Part shown: positions 37,628-47,487 of the stretch, piece after piece
Layout of the letters: every line of letters starts with the position of its first letter
Position numbering within the stretch: the stretch's first letter is position 1
Made by a program: the position numbers and the translations under genes
Notes under the pieces: generated by a model
What the model saw: the letters and a program-made list of their open reading frames with translations, nothing else
Databases searched by the model: none
Told to the model about the DNA's origin: nothing
DNA from: Actinomycetales bacterium
GTDB taxonomy: Bacteria > Actinomycetota > Actinomycetes > Actinomycetales > Dermatophilaceae
Direction of reading: 5' to 3'
Length of the DNA: 64,000 nucleotides
Assembly (NCBI GenBank): GCA_012729695.1
Contig: JAAYCP010000027.1
Span: 1-64,000, forward strand

Positions 37628-38800
37628 ATGCGCGGAATCCCTTCCTCTGCGGCCGGCCTCCTCACCGGCTCCGGTGCTGTGCCCGGGCGACCTGGCCGGC
37701 GGGCCCTCATCGTCGGCGCGCTCGCGGCAGGGGGGCTGACACTGGCGGGCTGCTCCATCCGACTCGAGGACAGCGCACCCGAGATCCCCTTCATCCCGAC
37801 GCGGGACCCCGTCCCCGCCGAGCCGGCGCTGCTCTGGCTGCTCGCCGACTGCCGCTCGCTGGCGCGAGCCGTAGGGGCTTCGACGCCTGATCCGAGCGGT
37901 GCGACGGGGAGTCAGCAGGCTGTCTACGAGGAGCAGGTCGCTGTCCTGCGCACCGCGCTCTACCGCGCGGGGGTCCCCATCGAGACCTTGGACGAGGTGC
38001 TGGCCGGGCCGACGCCCAGGACGACGTCGACGAGTACCGCCACGGCGGCGGCCACGCCGACGCCCTCCACCACGGCTGAATCGAACCCGGACGGACCAGT
38101 CACGAGCACCGGTGGGGCAGTCTCGACCACTGACGGGCTGGACACGAGCACCGATGGCCCGGGCGCGACCTCGGACGGGACAGCCGCGGACTCGGACGGC
38201 GCGGGGCCGATCTCGGACGGGCCTGCGGCCGCGCTGGAGCGCCTCCCGGAGCTCGTGCAGTGTGGCGGCGGCCTCTACCCCCTCGTGCTGAGCATCCTCG
38301 CGCAGCGCTGGGCCGCCGTCGATCTCGGCGGAGGTCTGATCCCTGAGGCCGCGGTGCAGGCCGACCCGGCCCGACTCTGGGACCTGCCCTTCCTCGCCGT
38401 TCCCTTCGCCCAGCTGACCGATGCCGCGCGCTACGGCTTCCAGGTGGTCGCCGCCCAGAGCCGCGAGGCCACCCGCGATCTCGCCCTTGAGGGCCTGCAC
38501 CACATCGAGGCGCTGTGGCGCGAGCAGGACACCCGCTCCGGCGGACGGGCACCCTCCCCCGCGTTCGGCTATCCGCTGCCCTTCCCGGTGAACTCGGAGG
38601 AGTCGGCGGCACAGCTCGCGACGCACGTCATCTCCGGGCTCATCGACGGATACGGCGGCCTCATTCCCACCATGGTCGGGTCGGCCCAGGAGGAGTGCGC
38701 CCCCGACCTGGTGACGTGGCTCGGCACGGCGGCGGCGATCGGCACGTGGTGGGGCGTGCCGCTGCAGGCCTTCCCCGGCACCCGGGCACCCGACTCGTGA
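37628..38800 (+). CDS. DUF4439 ferritin-like lipoprotein
   Basis: 390 residues. Tat/lipoprotein signal (GRRALIVGALAAGGLTLAGC, Cys42), then an N-terminal helical stretch (ALLWLLADCRSLARAV). A roughly 90-residue Ser/Thr/Gly/Asp-rich insertion (TSTDGPGATSDGTAADSDG) interrupts the domain, followed by a helical second half (YGFQVVAAQSREATRDLALE). DUF4439 proteins are ferritin-like and regularly border rimP in actinobacteria. Metal content and function unknown. The low-complexity insertion splitting the helical bundle is odd. Confidence 0.75.
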   Translation: MRGIPSSAAGLLTGSGAVPGRPGRRALIVGALAAGGLTLAGCSIRLEDSAPEIPFIPTRDPVPAEPALLWLLADCRSLARAVGASTPDPSGATGSQQAVYEEQVAVLRTALYRAGVPIETLDEVLAGPTPRTTSTSTATAAATPTPSTTAESNPDGPVTSTGGAVSTTDGLDTSTDGPGATSDGTAADSDGAGPISDGPAAALERLPELVQCGGGLYPLVLSILAQRWAAVDLGGGLIPEAAVQADPARLWDLPFLAVPFAQLTDAARYGFQVVAAQSREATRDLALEGLHHIEALWREQDTRSGGRAPSPAFGYPLPFPVNSEESAAQLATHVISGLIDGYGGLIPTMVGSAQEECAPDLVTWLGTAAAIGTWWGVPLQAFPGTRAPDS

Positions 38801-38834
38801 GACAACCGGGGCGGCGTCGCGTGACGAGGCACTC

Positions 38835-39743
38835 GTGAGGCAGGACTACCCGGCCGCAGCACCCCTCGTTCCGCAGGTCTGGCTGGACCGGATCGCCCGG
38901 CTGCCGGCAGAGGGTGGGCCGTCGGGATCCGACTGGGCTCGTCAGGCGCGTCGCCTGGTCATGGAATGCCTGGACGAGTGGGACCTCATGGTGACGGGAC
39001 CGCCCCGGACCGGGTGGACTGCCGTCGTGTTCCCGGTGCGGCGTGCCGACGGCGCCCTCGCTGTCCTCAAGGTGGGCTGGCCCCACGTGGAGTCGGCCGC
39101 CGAGCACCTCGCCCTGCAGCTCTGGGGTGGCGAGGGTGCGGTCCGGCTCCTCGCAGCCGACCCGGGCCGAGGGGCACTGCTGCTCGAGCGCCTGGATGCG
39201 TCGAGGACGCTCATGAGCGAGGACGCTTTCGAGGCGTGCGCGATCATCGGCGGGCTGCTGCAGCGGCTGCACCGCCCTGCTCCCCCGACGATCCCGCCGC
39301 TGAGGGACTGGCTCGTCCCGCACCTGGACAGCCTCGACCATCCGGCCGTCCCCCGCCGGTTCGCGGCGCGCACCAGGTCCTTGGCTGCTGAGCTCCTGCA
39401 GGACGGGACGAACCTCGTGCTGCACACCGACCTGCACTTCGAGAACGTCCTGGCCGGCGACCGGGAGCCCTGGCTGGCCATCGACCCGAAGCCCTTCGCC
39501 GGCCACCCCGGCTTCGAGTTCCAGCCGCTGCTGCGGAACCGGGTCGAGGAGCTCGGCACCGGCTCAGCCCTGCGCTGGAGCGTCCGTCAGCGCCTCGACC
39601 TGGCCGCCGAGGCGGCAGGGGTCGACGTCGAGGAAGCGCGGCTGTGGAGTCTGCTGCACACGGGGATCCAGATCCTCTGGGCGCGGGACGATCCAGCCAC
39701 GGCCTCGACACACATCGCCCTGTTCAAGGCCCTCGAGGACTGA
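38835..39743 (+). CDS. APH(6)/hydroxyurea-type phosphotransferase
   Basis: 302-residue small-molecule kinase. ALAVLKVGWPHVESAAEHLAL carries the ATP-binding lysine (seen as LAVLKVGWPHVESAAEHLAL over 20 residues), GALLLERLD the hinge, HTDLHFENVLAG (about residue 196) the catalytic Asp, and WLAIDPKPFAGHPGFEFQ the DFG-equivalent. This pattern is the APH_6_hur family of streptomycin 6-kinases. Many chromosomal members have no resistance role. GTG start 35 nt after the DUF4439 gene, so probably co-transcribed. Confidence 0.82.
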   Translation: MRQDYPAAAPLVPQVWLDRIARLPAEGGPSGSDWARQARRLVMECLDEWDLMVTGPPRTGWTAVVFPVRRADGALAVLKVGWPHVESAAEHLALQLWGGEGAVRLLAADPGRGALLLERLDASRTLMSEDAFEACAIIGGLLQRLHRPAPPTIPPLRDWLVPHLDSLDHPAVPRRFAARTRSLAAELLQDGTNLVLHTDLHFENVLAGDREPWLAIDPKPFAGHPGFEFQPLLRNRVEELGTGSALRWSVRQRLDLAAEAAGVDVEEARLWSLLHTGIQILWARDDPATASTHIALFKALED

Positions 39744-39868
39744 ACCTGCGCTCGCCTGGAGTGATCGGGTGAAGCAGCCGGGGCCGCCCTCGTCACCTGA
39801 CCGACGGCTGGGAGGCCATGGTTGGTACTGTCGCAGCAACTCGGGCCGAGAAGTGATGAGGAGACACC

Positions 39869-40747
39869 ATGGGCATCTCGATCGACCTCACCAAGGTCCG
39901 CGGCATCGACATGCACGTCCACTGCGAGGTTGACGACCACGGGCACACCGCGCTGCCCCAGTCCTTCCTGGACGCGTCGGCCGCCTACTTCAAGGCCGGT
40001 GTGCGCACGCCGTCGGTCGCGCAGATCGGTGAGCGCTACCGCCAGCTGAACCTCGCGGCCGTCATCTTCACCGTCGATGCCGAGCACAAGCTCGGGCACC
40101 GCCGGATCACGAACGAGGACGTCGTCGCCAGCGCTGCGGAGTTCCCCGACGTCTTCATCCCGTTCGCGAGCATCGACCCCCACCGTCGCGACGAGGGTGT
40201 CGCCGAGCTGCGCGAGCTGGTCGGGTCCGGCCGGGTGCACGGGCTCAAGCTGCATCCGTCACTGCAGGAGTTCGCCCCCAACGACGGGACCGCGTTCGGA
40301 CTCTACGAGGTGCTCGCCGAGCACCGGCTGCCGGCGATCTTCCACACGGGCCAGACAGGCATCGGTGCCGGGATGCCAGGCGGCGGCGGAATCAAGCTGC
40401 GCTACTCGGACCCCATGCTGCTCGACGACGTGTGCGCCGACTTCCCCGACCTCACCGTCATCATGGCCCACCCGTCCGTCCCGTGGCAGGACCAGGCCAT
40501 CTCGATCGCGACGCACAAGCCGAACGCCTACATCGACCTCTCCGGCTGGTCCCCGAAGTACTTCCCACCGCAGCTGGTCCGCGCCATCAACGGCCTGCTG
40601 CGCAAGAAGGTGCTGTTCGCCACGGACAACCCGGTCATCGACCCGGAGCGCTGGATGGCGGACTTCGACCAGCTCGAGCTCAAGGACGGTGTCCGCGAGC
40701 TCGTGATGAAGGAGAACGCCGCCCGGGTCCTCGGCCTGGAGGCCTAG
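39869..40747 (+). CDS. Amidohydrolase-2 family metal-dependent hydrolase/decarboxylase
   Basis: 292-residue TIM barrel. DMHVHCE supplies the first metal histidines (His16, His18), HGLKLHPSLQEF a later ligand, AIFHTGQTGIGAGMPGG and VIMAHPSVPW the others, and FATDNPVIDPERW the catalytic aspartate. Related to ACMSD/gamma-resorcylate decarboxylases; the substrate is not predictable. GAGGAG lies 5 nt before the ATG. It follows the kinase gene by 125 bp on the same strand. Confidence 0.82.
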   Translation: MGISIDLTKVRGIDMHVHCEVDDHGHTALPQSFLDASAAYFKAGVRTPSVAQIGERYRQLNLAAVIFTVDAEHKLGHRRITNEDVVASAAEFPDVFIPFASIDPHRRDEGVAELRELVGSGRVHGLKLHPSLQEFAPNDGTAFGLYEVLAEHRLPAIFHTGQTGIGAGMPGGGGIKLRYSDPMLLDDVCADFPDLTVIMAHPSVPWQDQAISIATHKPNAYIDLSGWSPKYFPPQLVRAINGLLRKKVLFATDNPVIDPERWMADFDQLELKDGVRELVMKENAARVLGLEA

Positions 40748-40843
40748 CACAGTCTCCTCACCGGCCAGGACGCTTTCCGGGAGCCAACCTGCCCTGCCCG
40801 TGACCCCTCGCCCGGCGCGTTGGACGAGTCCTACCGTCGAGGG

Positions 40844-41128
40844 ATGGCACCCAAAGGTAAGGCAGACGACGGACCCGGCCCCTCGGTCAAGGATCCAGAG
40901 CTCTACGAGGCACTGCGCGAGGACGGGGCGAGCAAGGAGAAGGCCGCTCGCATCGCCAACGCGGCGGCCGCCACCTCCCGTGAGGAGGTCGGCCAGCGCG
41001 GCGGTGACGCCGGGAGCTACGAGGACCGCACGGTCGAGGAGCTTCGCAAGCGGGCCGCCGAGCTCGAGATCGAGGGGCGTTCGTCGATGACCAAGGACGA
41101 GCTCATCGACGCTCTCCGCAACCACTGA
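40844..41128 (+). CDS. Small Rho N-terminal domain protein
   Basis: 94 residues from the ATG of MAPKGKADDG. Charged middle part (EALREDGASKEKAARIANAA), then TVEELRKRAAELEIEGRSS and MTKDELIDALRNH, the helix-extended-helix SAP/Rho_N motif that binds nucleic acid. Small proteins like this are common in actinobacteria and of unknown role. The frame opens 24 nt upstream but lacks a ribosome-binding site there. Confidence 0.75.
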   Translation: MAPKGKADDGPGPSVKDPELYEALREDGASKEKAARIANAAAATSREEVGQRGGDAGSYEDRTVEELRKRAAELEIEGRSSMTKDELIDALRNH

Positions 41129-41465
41129 CCGGACTCCCAGGCCCGTCCCACCCCGGTGCGCTGCACCCCGCGTCGGGCGACACCGTCGTCCGCTGCACCG
41201 GCTCTCCGTTCGACCGTTACTCCGTCGATTGACCCTTCCGCCCCTGTTCGACCTTTCCTCCGGCCCGTGACGCTTGATCCCCCGTTCGACCTCTCCTCAC
41301 CCGATCGACCCGTACTCCCTCCTTCGACGGAAATTGCCGGCGAACTTCGGGGCAACCGGTGAGCGACGGAGGAAGTGTCGAACCAGGACGCGACTGCTGA
41401 GGCAACGCCGGGAGACCCAAACGCGCTCCCCGCGATCCGGGCGACCCTCGTGAGTGGCTGGCCGG
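41129..41465. other. 337-bp convergent gap with diverged GTTCGACC repeats
   Basis: No gene seen. GTTCGACC or close variants recur at about 41210, 41247, 41284 and 41304 with pyrimidine-rich spacers of uneven length, suggesting a decayed tandem repeat. No clear terminator hairpin was found between the convergent Rho_N and TauE-type genes. Confidence 0.5.
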
Positions 41466-42245
41466 CTACCAGAAGCCGATGACGTCGCCGCCGATGCGCA
41501 CGATGAAGGCGGCGACGACGACGATGAACACGACCCGCACGAAGGTGCTGCCGCGGGCGACCGCGGTCCGGGCCCCCACATACCCTCCGGCGATGTTGGC
41601 CGCGGCCATCGCCAGTCCCACCTTCCACATGACGTGGCCGCCGGGGACGAAGACGACGAGCGCTCCGAGGTTCGTGGCGAAGTTGGCGATCTTGGCCTTG
41701 GCGCTCGCCTCGAGGAACGCATAGCCGAGCGTTCCCACGAGCGCGAAGACGAGGAAGCTGCCGGTCCCGGGCCCGAGAGCGCCGTCGTACATGCCGATGA
41801 CGAACCCCACCACCATCGCGATGACCGTATGCCGGGCTCCCGCATGCTTCAGAGCCGTCACCTGACCGAGGGCCGGCTTGGCGAGCGTGTAGGCGCCGAC
41901 GAGCACGAGCATGACGAGGATGATCGGGTTGAACGCCGCCTTGGGGATGTTGACGCCGATGAGCGCGCCCCCGATGGCCCCGAGGAAGGCGACGAAGGCC
42001 ATGGGCAGCGCCGTGCGCAGGTCGGGCCGGACCCGTCTGACATACGTGATCGAGCTCGTCGCGGTGCCGAAGATCGAGGAGATCTTGTTGGTCGCGAGGA
42101 GCTGGGCCGGGGTTGCCCCGGGGAAGCCGAGGACGAGCGCCGGCAGCTGGATGAGCCCACCACCCCCGACGACCGCGTCCACCCAGCCGGCGCCGAACCC
42201 GGCCAGCGCCATGAGGAGCAGCAGCGTGAGGTCGGGCTCACCCAC
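41466..42245 (-). CDS. TauE/SafE (TSUP) family membrane transporter
   Basis: 259 residues, about eight helices. AGFGAGWVDAVVGGGGLIQL and a second-half counterpart GFVIGMYDGALGPGTGSF are the paired TSUP repeats, with LATNKISSIFGTATSS. Members export sulfite, sulfoacetate or other organic anions; the substrate here is unknown. GTG start, 12 nt downstream of proS. Confidence 0.88.
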   Translation of the reverse strand: MGEPDLTLLLLMALAGFGAGWVDAVVGGGGLIQLPALVLGFPGATPAQLLATNKISSIFGTATSSITYVRRVRPDLRTALPMAFVAFLGAIGGALIGVNIPKAAFNPIILVMLVLVGAYTLAKPALGQVTALKHAGARHTVIAMVVGFVIGMYDGALGPGTGSFLVFALVGTLGYAFLEASAKAKIANFATNLGALVVFVPGGHVMWKVGLAMAAANIAGGYVGARTAVARGSTFVRVVFIVVVAAFIVRIGGDVIGFW

Positions 42246-42257
42246 GAGCGGGCCCGG

Positions 42258-44024
42258 TCACTCCTGCCCGATCTCGGCGCGGATCGCGGCGACCGCGTCA
42301 GCGACGGCGACGTTGCGCCGCTCGCCGCTGCGACGGTCCTTGATCTCCAGCTCGCCATCGGCCAGTCCTCGGCCCACGACCACGATGGTCGGGATGCCGA
42401 TGAGCTCGGCGTCCTTGAACTTCACCCCGGGGCTGACGCCCTTGCGGTCGTCGAGCATCACCTCGACGCCGAGGCCCTCGAGCTCGCGGGTGAGCTCCTC
42501 GGCGTAGGTGAAGACCTGGTCGTCCTTGCCCGTGGCGACGATGTGGACGTCGGCGGGCGCCAGCTCGCGCGGCCAGATCAGGCCGAACTCGTCGTGGTTG
42601 CCCTCGGCGACGCAGGCGACGGCGCGGGAGACGCCGATGCCGTAGGAGCCCATGATGACCGTCCGGAGCTTGCCGTTGCTGTCGAGGACCTTCAGGTCCA
42701 GGGCCTCGGAGTACTTGCGGCCGAGCTGGAAGATGTGGCCCATCTCGATGCCGCGTGCGGTCTCGAGCGCCTCGCCGCAGGAGGGGCAGGCGTCGCCGGG
42801 GCGCACGTCGGCTGCCTCGATGACGCCGTCGGCGGTGAAGTCCCGACCGGCGACGAGGTTGAAGACGTGCTTGCCGGGCTCGTCCGCCCCGGTGACCCAC
42901 GACGTGCCCTCGACCACGCGGGGGTCGAGCAGGTAGCGGATGCCGCTGGGCCGGTCGAGGCCGAGGACGCCTGGGCCGATGTAGCCCTTCGCGAGCGCGG
43001 GGTAGGCGGCGAAGTCATCCTCGTCGAACGGGGTGAACGTGGCCGGCTCCACCTGCGCGGCGAGCCGCTTCTCGTCGACCTCGCGGTCCCCGGGGAGCCC
43101 GATGGCGAGCGGCTCACGGGTGCCGTCGGGGTGGGTGAGCATGAGGATGACGTTCTTGAGTGTGTCCGCCGCGGTCCACTCGCGCCCCTCGGGGTGCGGG
43201 TGGTTCGCGTTGGCCGCGGCCACCAGGGTCTCGATGGTCGGCGTGTCCGGGGTGTCCTCGACGTGGGCGGCCGGGAGGCCCTCCAGCGGGATGGCGTCGG
43301 GCACGGGCACCCGGACCGCCTCGACGTTGGCGGCGTACCCGCACGAGGCGCACCGCACATACGTGTCCTCGCCGTTCTCGGCGGTGGCGAGGAACTCCTC
43401 GCTCTTCGACCCACCCATCGCACCGGCCATCGCCTGGACGATGACGTAGTGGAAGCCCAGGCGGTTGAAGATCTTGATGTAGGCGTCCCGGTGCTGCTGG
43501 TAGCTCTTGTCGAGACCGGCCTCGTCGATGTCGAAGGAGTACGAGTCCTTCATGATGAACTCGCGTCCGCGGAGCAGTCCCGCGCGGGGACGCGCCTCAT
43601 CGCGGTACTTGGTCTGGATCTGGTAGATCGACAGAGGCAGGTCCTTGTAGGAGCTGTACAGGTCCTTCACCGTGAGGGTGAAGAGCTCCTCGTGCGTGGG
43701 GCCGAGCAGGTAGTCGCCGTCCTTGCGGTCCTTGAGCCGGAAGATGTTGTCGCCGTACTCGACCCACCGGCCGCTCGCCTCGAAGGGCTCCTTCGGCAGC
43801 AGCGCGGGGAAGAGCAGCTCCTGGGAGATCTGGTCCATCTCCGCGCGGATGATCGTCTCGACGCGGCGGAGCACCTTGAGGCCGAGCGGGAGCCAGGTGT
43901 AGATGCCGGGGCTCACCCTGCGGATGTAGCCGGCCCGCACGAGCAGCTTGTGGCTCGGGACCTCTGCGTCCGCCGGGTCCTCACGCAGGGTGCGAAGGAA
44001 CAGGGACGACATGCGCATGGCCAC
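42258..44024 (-). CDS. proS: Prolyl-tRNA synthetase (bacterial type, with editing insert)
   Basis: 588-residue class II aminoacyl-tRNA synthetase. [20 protein letters not shown] near the N-terminus, [19 protein letters not shown], motif 2 around [20 protein letters not shown] (seen as [16 protein letters not shown]), and the YbaK-like trans-editing insertion between about 220 and 400 ([20 protein letters not shown]). Motif 3 reads [21 protein letters not shown] at 44024 has AGGAG 7 nt upstream; ATGs at 44018 and 44012 are alternatives. Confidence 0.95.
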   Translation of the reverse strand: MAMRMSSLFLRTLREDPADAEVPSHKLLVRAGYIRRVSPGIYTWLPLGLKVLRRVETIIRAEMDQISQELLFPALLPKEPFEASGRWVEYGDNIFRLKDRKDGDYLLGPTHEELFTLTVKDLYSSYKDLPLSIYQIQTKYRDEARPRAGLLRGREFIMKDSYSFDIDEAGLDKSYQQHRDAYIKIFNRLGFHYVIVQAMAGAMGGSKSEEFLATAENGEDTYVRCASCGYAANVEAVRVPVPDAIPLEGLPAAHVEDTPDTPTIETLVAAANANHPHPEGREWTAADTLKNVILMLTHPDGTREPLAIGLPGDREVDEKRLAAQVEPATFTPFDEDDFAAYPALAKGYIGPGVLGLDRPSGIRYLLDPRVVEGTSWVTGADEPGKHVFNLVAGRDFTADGVIEAADVRPGDACPSCGEALETARGIEMGHIFQLGRKYSEALDLKVLDSNGKLRTVIMGSYGIGVSRAVACVAEGNHDEFGLIWPRELAPADVHIVATGKDDQVFTYAEELTRELEGLGVEVMLDDRKGVSPGVKFKDAELIGIPTIVVVGRGLADGELEIKDRRSGERRNVAVADAVAAIRAEIGQE

Positions 44025-44144
44025 GGTGGCTCTCCTGGGTCGGGCGGAGGATCGGCACGCCGCACCCTCGTGGGCGGGGCGTGATGGGTGAACCCGGCAA
44101 GGATACCGAGCCGAGCGAGGGGGTCAGTTCACGCGAGGGTCGGG

Positions 44145-45137
44145 TCAGGCACCGGGAGCCATCGGCTCCGGACGCTCCGCGGACTGCTCGGTCCCGGCGG
44201 TGACGCCCTCCGGCAGCACCTCGAGGGGCGGCTGCTCGGTCCCGGACGGCTCCACCTCGTCGTCGGGGAGATGCACGATCCGGTCCTCGTACCGTGCCCG
44301 CGTCCCGTAGACCTTGAAGCCGAGGCGCTTGTAGAGCTCGAAGGACGGGTTGTTGACGTTGACGGTGAGCCAGGCCGAGTCGCTGCCGGACTCCTTGAGG
44401 GCGGTCAGCGTGCGGACAACCAGGTGCGCGCCGATCCGGTGACCGCGCCAGGTCGGCACGACTCCGACCTGGTCGATCCAGTTCGCCGACACCGTCACCA
44501 GGCCGATGGGCGCCCCGCCACGGCTGTATGCGACGCGCGAGGTCTCCGGCCGGATGTCCGGGTCGTTGGTGAGATCGGCGAGCCACTCCTCCTCGGTCGT
44601 CTCCGTGAAGCCGGGTGTGTCACTGAAGGACTCGTGGAACGCGACGTAGAAGTCGTGCGCGGTCTCATCGGTGAAGGGCTTGGTCGTGACACCGGGCGGC
44701 AGCGGGATCCGCGAGATGTGGGTCAGGTCGTGGCGCATGACCTTCTCCGCGAAGGTGCGCCGCAGGCCGCTGGAGGCGAACAGCGACTCGGCCTCGGGCG
44801 ACATCGTCTCGGCGACGACCTTGAAGTGCATGGCAGGAGCCTTGCTCCGCGCCCAGTTGACGAGCTCCTCGCCATGTCCCTGGCGCCGGAAGGACGGGTG
44901 CACCAGTCCACTGGCCAACCGGTTGCCGGCCTCGTCGTAGCTCAGCGACGCGACGGCCACCAGCTCACCGAGCTCGTCCCGGCCGGCGATCGTCTCGTCG
45001 CCGAAGAAGTAGCGCCTGATGTGAGCGTCGTCGAGCAGGTCCGGCAGGCCGCCGTCCTGCCGGAGGCACACCTCGGCCAGGTGCTTGACCGCATCGAAGT
45101 CGCTCGGCTGCAACTCGGACCACTGGAGGTTGGACAT
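44145..45137 (-). CDS. Tandem GNAT acetyltransferase (MshD-like architecture)
   Basis: 330 residues with two GNAT folds. The first has SGLVHPSFRRQGHGEELV, the acetyl-CoA loop (RxxGxG). The second has VGVVPTWRGHRIGAHLVV and VNVNNPSFELYKRLGFKVYG. Double-GNAT layout recalls mycothiol synthase MshD, but strict orthology cannot be read. The C-terminal tail (30 residues) is Pro/Glu-rich. It lies between proS and the next GNAT gene on the same strand. Start at MSNLQWSELQ. Confidence 0.82.
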   Translation of the reverse strand: MSNLQWSELQPSDFDAVKHLAEVCLRQDGGLPDLLDDAHIRRYFFGDETIAGRDELGELVAVASLSYDEAGNRLASGLVHPSFRRQGHGEELVNWARSKAPAMHFKVVAETMSPEAESLFASSGLRRTFAEKVMRHDLTHISRIPLPPGVTTKPFTDETAHDFYVAFHESFSDTPGFTETTEEEWLADLTNDPDIRPETSRVAYSRGGAPIGLVTVSANWIDQVGVVPTWRGHRIGAHLVVRTLTALKESGSDSAWLTVNVNNPSFELYKRLGFKVYGTRARYEDRIVHLPDDEVEPSGTEQPPLEVLPEGVTAGTEQSAERPEPMAPGA

Positions 45138-45222
45138 GCCCCAAGGGTAGGCCGTCCCGACCCTGCGAAAGTCAGTGCGCCGCACCCCGGGTCGTGAACG
45201 TCACACCCTGGGCGGACCTGGG

Positions 45223-46083
45223 TCACAGGAGGACGGTCATGAACTCGCCGGTCTCCACGAAACCCACGCGGCGGTATGCGGCGCGCGCCGGGGAGTTGAA
45301 GTCGTTGACATAGAGGGTGACCAGCTGAGCGACGTCGCGCATGATCTGCTCGACGGCCGAGGCGATGAGCGGCACCGAGTACCCCCTTCCCCGCAGCTCC
45401 GGGGCCAACCAGATCCCCTGGAGCTGCACACACCCGAGGGCAGCGCTGCCGATGTCGGTCTTGAAGATCACCCGGTCACGCCCGTCCGCATCCGGTTCGG
45501 TGGCGATGTAGGTGTGACCACGGCGGATGAGCGCGGTGATCGAGCTGAGGTAGGAGCGCGGAGACCCGGTGTAGGGGCGGTAGCCGATCTCATGGGTGAA
45601 CATGTGCTCCGCCGCCGGGAGCACGATGGACGCCTCGTGCTCTCTGGCCGGCCGCACCCGGGGGTCGAGCGGGATGCCGAGACTCGACGGCGGCGTGCTC
45701 GTAGCGCAGAGCGGCTGGCGGCCCCGGATGTCGCGTGGCTCTCCCCAGGTGGGCTCGATGAGATCCCACATCGAGCGGACCTGATCGCGCGGTCCGAGGA
45801 TGCTGGCCACCTGGCGGCGGCTCCGACGGAACCGGTCGGCGAACGAGGAGCGGGTGTCCAGCGTGGTCGCTACGGGGATGATGTTGGCGTTGGCCCACAC
45901 CAGGGAGTCGAGCTCGCGACCGGTGCGATGGGCGAGCAGCGCCTGAGGGAGGGTCTCGATGGCGCCCTCGAGGATGCGCGAGGCGACGAAGACATTGCTC
46001 GCGATGTCGCGCGCGCAAACCTCCAGGGCCGCCGCACGGTCGGCGGGCTGGAGTGGTCGGATAGGAGACCTCGTGCGCAGCAC
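45223..46083 (-). CDS. DUF4081/GNAT family N-acetyltransferase
   Basis: 286 residues. N-terminal DUF4081-like half (RPLQPADRAAALEVCARDIA, WANANIIPVATTLD), C-terminal GNAT half with GIWLAPELRGRGYSVPLIA and VTLYVNDFNSPARAAYRRVG (seen as LYVNDFNSPARAAYRRVGF). Such genes accompany ispG in actinobacteria. Target unknown. GTG start. Confidence 0.85.
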   Translation of the reverse strand: MLRTRSPIRPLQPADRAAALEVCARDIASNVFVASRILEGAIETLPQALLAHRTGRELDSLVWANANIIPVATTLDTRSSFADRFRRSRRQVASILGPRDQVRSMWDLIEPTWGEPRDIRGRQPLCATSTPPSSLGIPLDPRVRPAREHEASIVLPAAEHMFTHEIGYRPYTGSPRSYLSSITALIRRGHTYIATEPDADGRDRVIFKTDIGSAALGCVQLQGIWLAPELRGRGYSVPLIASAVEQIMRDVAQLVTLYVNDFNSPARAAYRRVGFVETGEFMTVLL

Positions 46084-46281
46084 GCTGCCAGGCTAGCCGC
46101 GTTCGATCCGCGGTGGGTCGATTGCGAGGGCGGTCCTACCCGGATGGACCACGAGGTGCTCAGGGAGTGACCCACTCCCCTGACGCTCACGTCGCGGGTT
46201 TCCGTTGGGCCCCTCACGGGTTGGGGCTCCGCCGGCGATCCCTCCGGTCGATGTGGCCCGCCGTCCTGCGAGAGAGGTGGG

Positions 46282-47439
46282 TCAGCCCACCGTCACCGTG
46301 GGCGCTCCGCCCGTCTCGTCGATGGGCTCGCCCATCTCCTCGGCGATGCGCATGGCCTCCTCGATGAGGGTCTCGACGATCTGGCTCTCCGGGACGGTCT
46401 TGATGACCTCACCCTTGACGAAGATCTGGCCCTTGCCGTTGCCGGAGGCCACACCGAGGTCGGCCTCGCGCGCCTCGCCCGGTCCGTTGACGACGCAGCC
46501 CATGACGGCGACGCGCAGCGGCACGGTCATGCCCTCGAGTCCAGCGGTGACCTCTTCTGCGAGCGTGTAGACGTCGACCTGGGCGCGGCCGCACGAGGGG
46601 CAGGAGACGATCTCGAGCTTGCGGGGGCGCAGGTTGAGGCTCTGCAGGATCTGGTTGCCCACCTTGACCTCCTCGACCGGCGGGGCCGAGAGCGAGACCC
46701 GGATGGTGTCACCGATCCCCTTGGAGAGCAGGGCACCGAAGGCGACCGAGGACTTGATGGTGCCCTGGAACGCCGGGCCGGCCTCGGTCACACCGAGGTG
46801 GAGCGGCCAGTCGCCGCGCTCGGCGAGCAGCTCGTAGGCGCGGACCATGACGACGGGGTCGTTGTGCTTGACCGAGATCTTGAAGTCGTGGAAGTCGTGC
46901 TCCTCGAACAGGCTCGCCTCCCACACGGCCGACTCGACGAGAGCCTCCGCGGTGGGCTTGCCGTACTTCTCCAGCAGCCGCTTGTCGAGGGAGCCCGCGT
47001 TGACGCCGATGCGGATGGAGACGCCTGCGGCCTTGGCGCGCCGGGCGATCTCGCCGACCTGGTCGTCGAACTGACGGATGTTCCCCGGGTTGACCCGGAC
47101 CGCCGCGCACCCGGCATCGATCGCAGCGAAGACGTAGTTCGGCTGGAAGTGGATGTCCGCGATGACCGGGATCTGGCTCTTCTGAGCGATCGCGGGCAGC
47201 GCCTCGGCGTCGTCGCGGCTCGGGCAGGCCACGCGCACGATGTCGCACCCAGCTGCTGTGAGCTCCGCGATCTGCTGCAGGGTGGCGTTGACGTCCGTCG
47301 TCGGCGTCGTCGTCATCGACTGCACCGAGACCGGGGCATCGCCACCGACCTCGACCTTGCCGACCTTGATCTTGCGCGACTTACGCCGCGGTGCGAGGAC
47401 GGGCGGCGGGAGAGCGGGCATGCCGAGTCCAACAGTCAT
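46282..47439 (-). CDS. ispG: 4-hydroxy-3-methylbut-2-enyl diphosphate synthase
   Basis: 385-residue [4Fe-4S] enzyme of the MEP isoprenoid pathway. [50 protein letters not shown] and [13 protein letters not shown] are the TIM-barrel motifs. [11 protein letters not shown] and [18 protein letters not shown] give the cluster cysteines. dxr lies 1.5 kb upstream on the same strand, with rseP between them, the common actinobacterial dxr-rseP-ispG order. ATG start chosen at [10 protein letters not shown]. Confidence 0.96.
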   Translation of the reverse strand: MTVGLGMPALPPPVLAPRRKSRKIKVGKVEVGGDAPVSVQSMTTTPTTDVNATLQQIAELTAAGCDIVRVACPSRDDAEALPAIAQKSQIPVIADIHFQPNYVFAAIDAGCAAVRVNPGNIRQFDDQVGEIARRAKAAGVSIRIGVNAGSLDKRLLEKYGKPTAEALVESAVWEASLFEEHDFHDFKISVKHNDPVVMVRAYELLAERGDWPLHLGVTEAGPAFQGTIKSSVAFGALLSKGIGDTIRVSLSAPPVEEVKVGNQILQSLNLRPRKLEIVSCPSCGRAQVDVYTLAEEVTAGLEGMTVPLRVAVMGCVVNGPGEAREADLGVASGNGKGQIFVKGEVIKTVPESQIVETLIEEAMRIAEEMGEPIDETGGAPTVTVG

Positions 47440-47487
47440 AGGACCAGTATCCCAGGCGAACACAGGTGCCCTGTCGCCGACAAGGTG

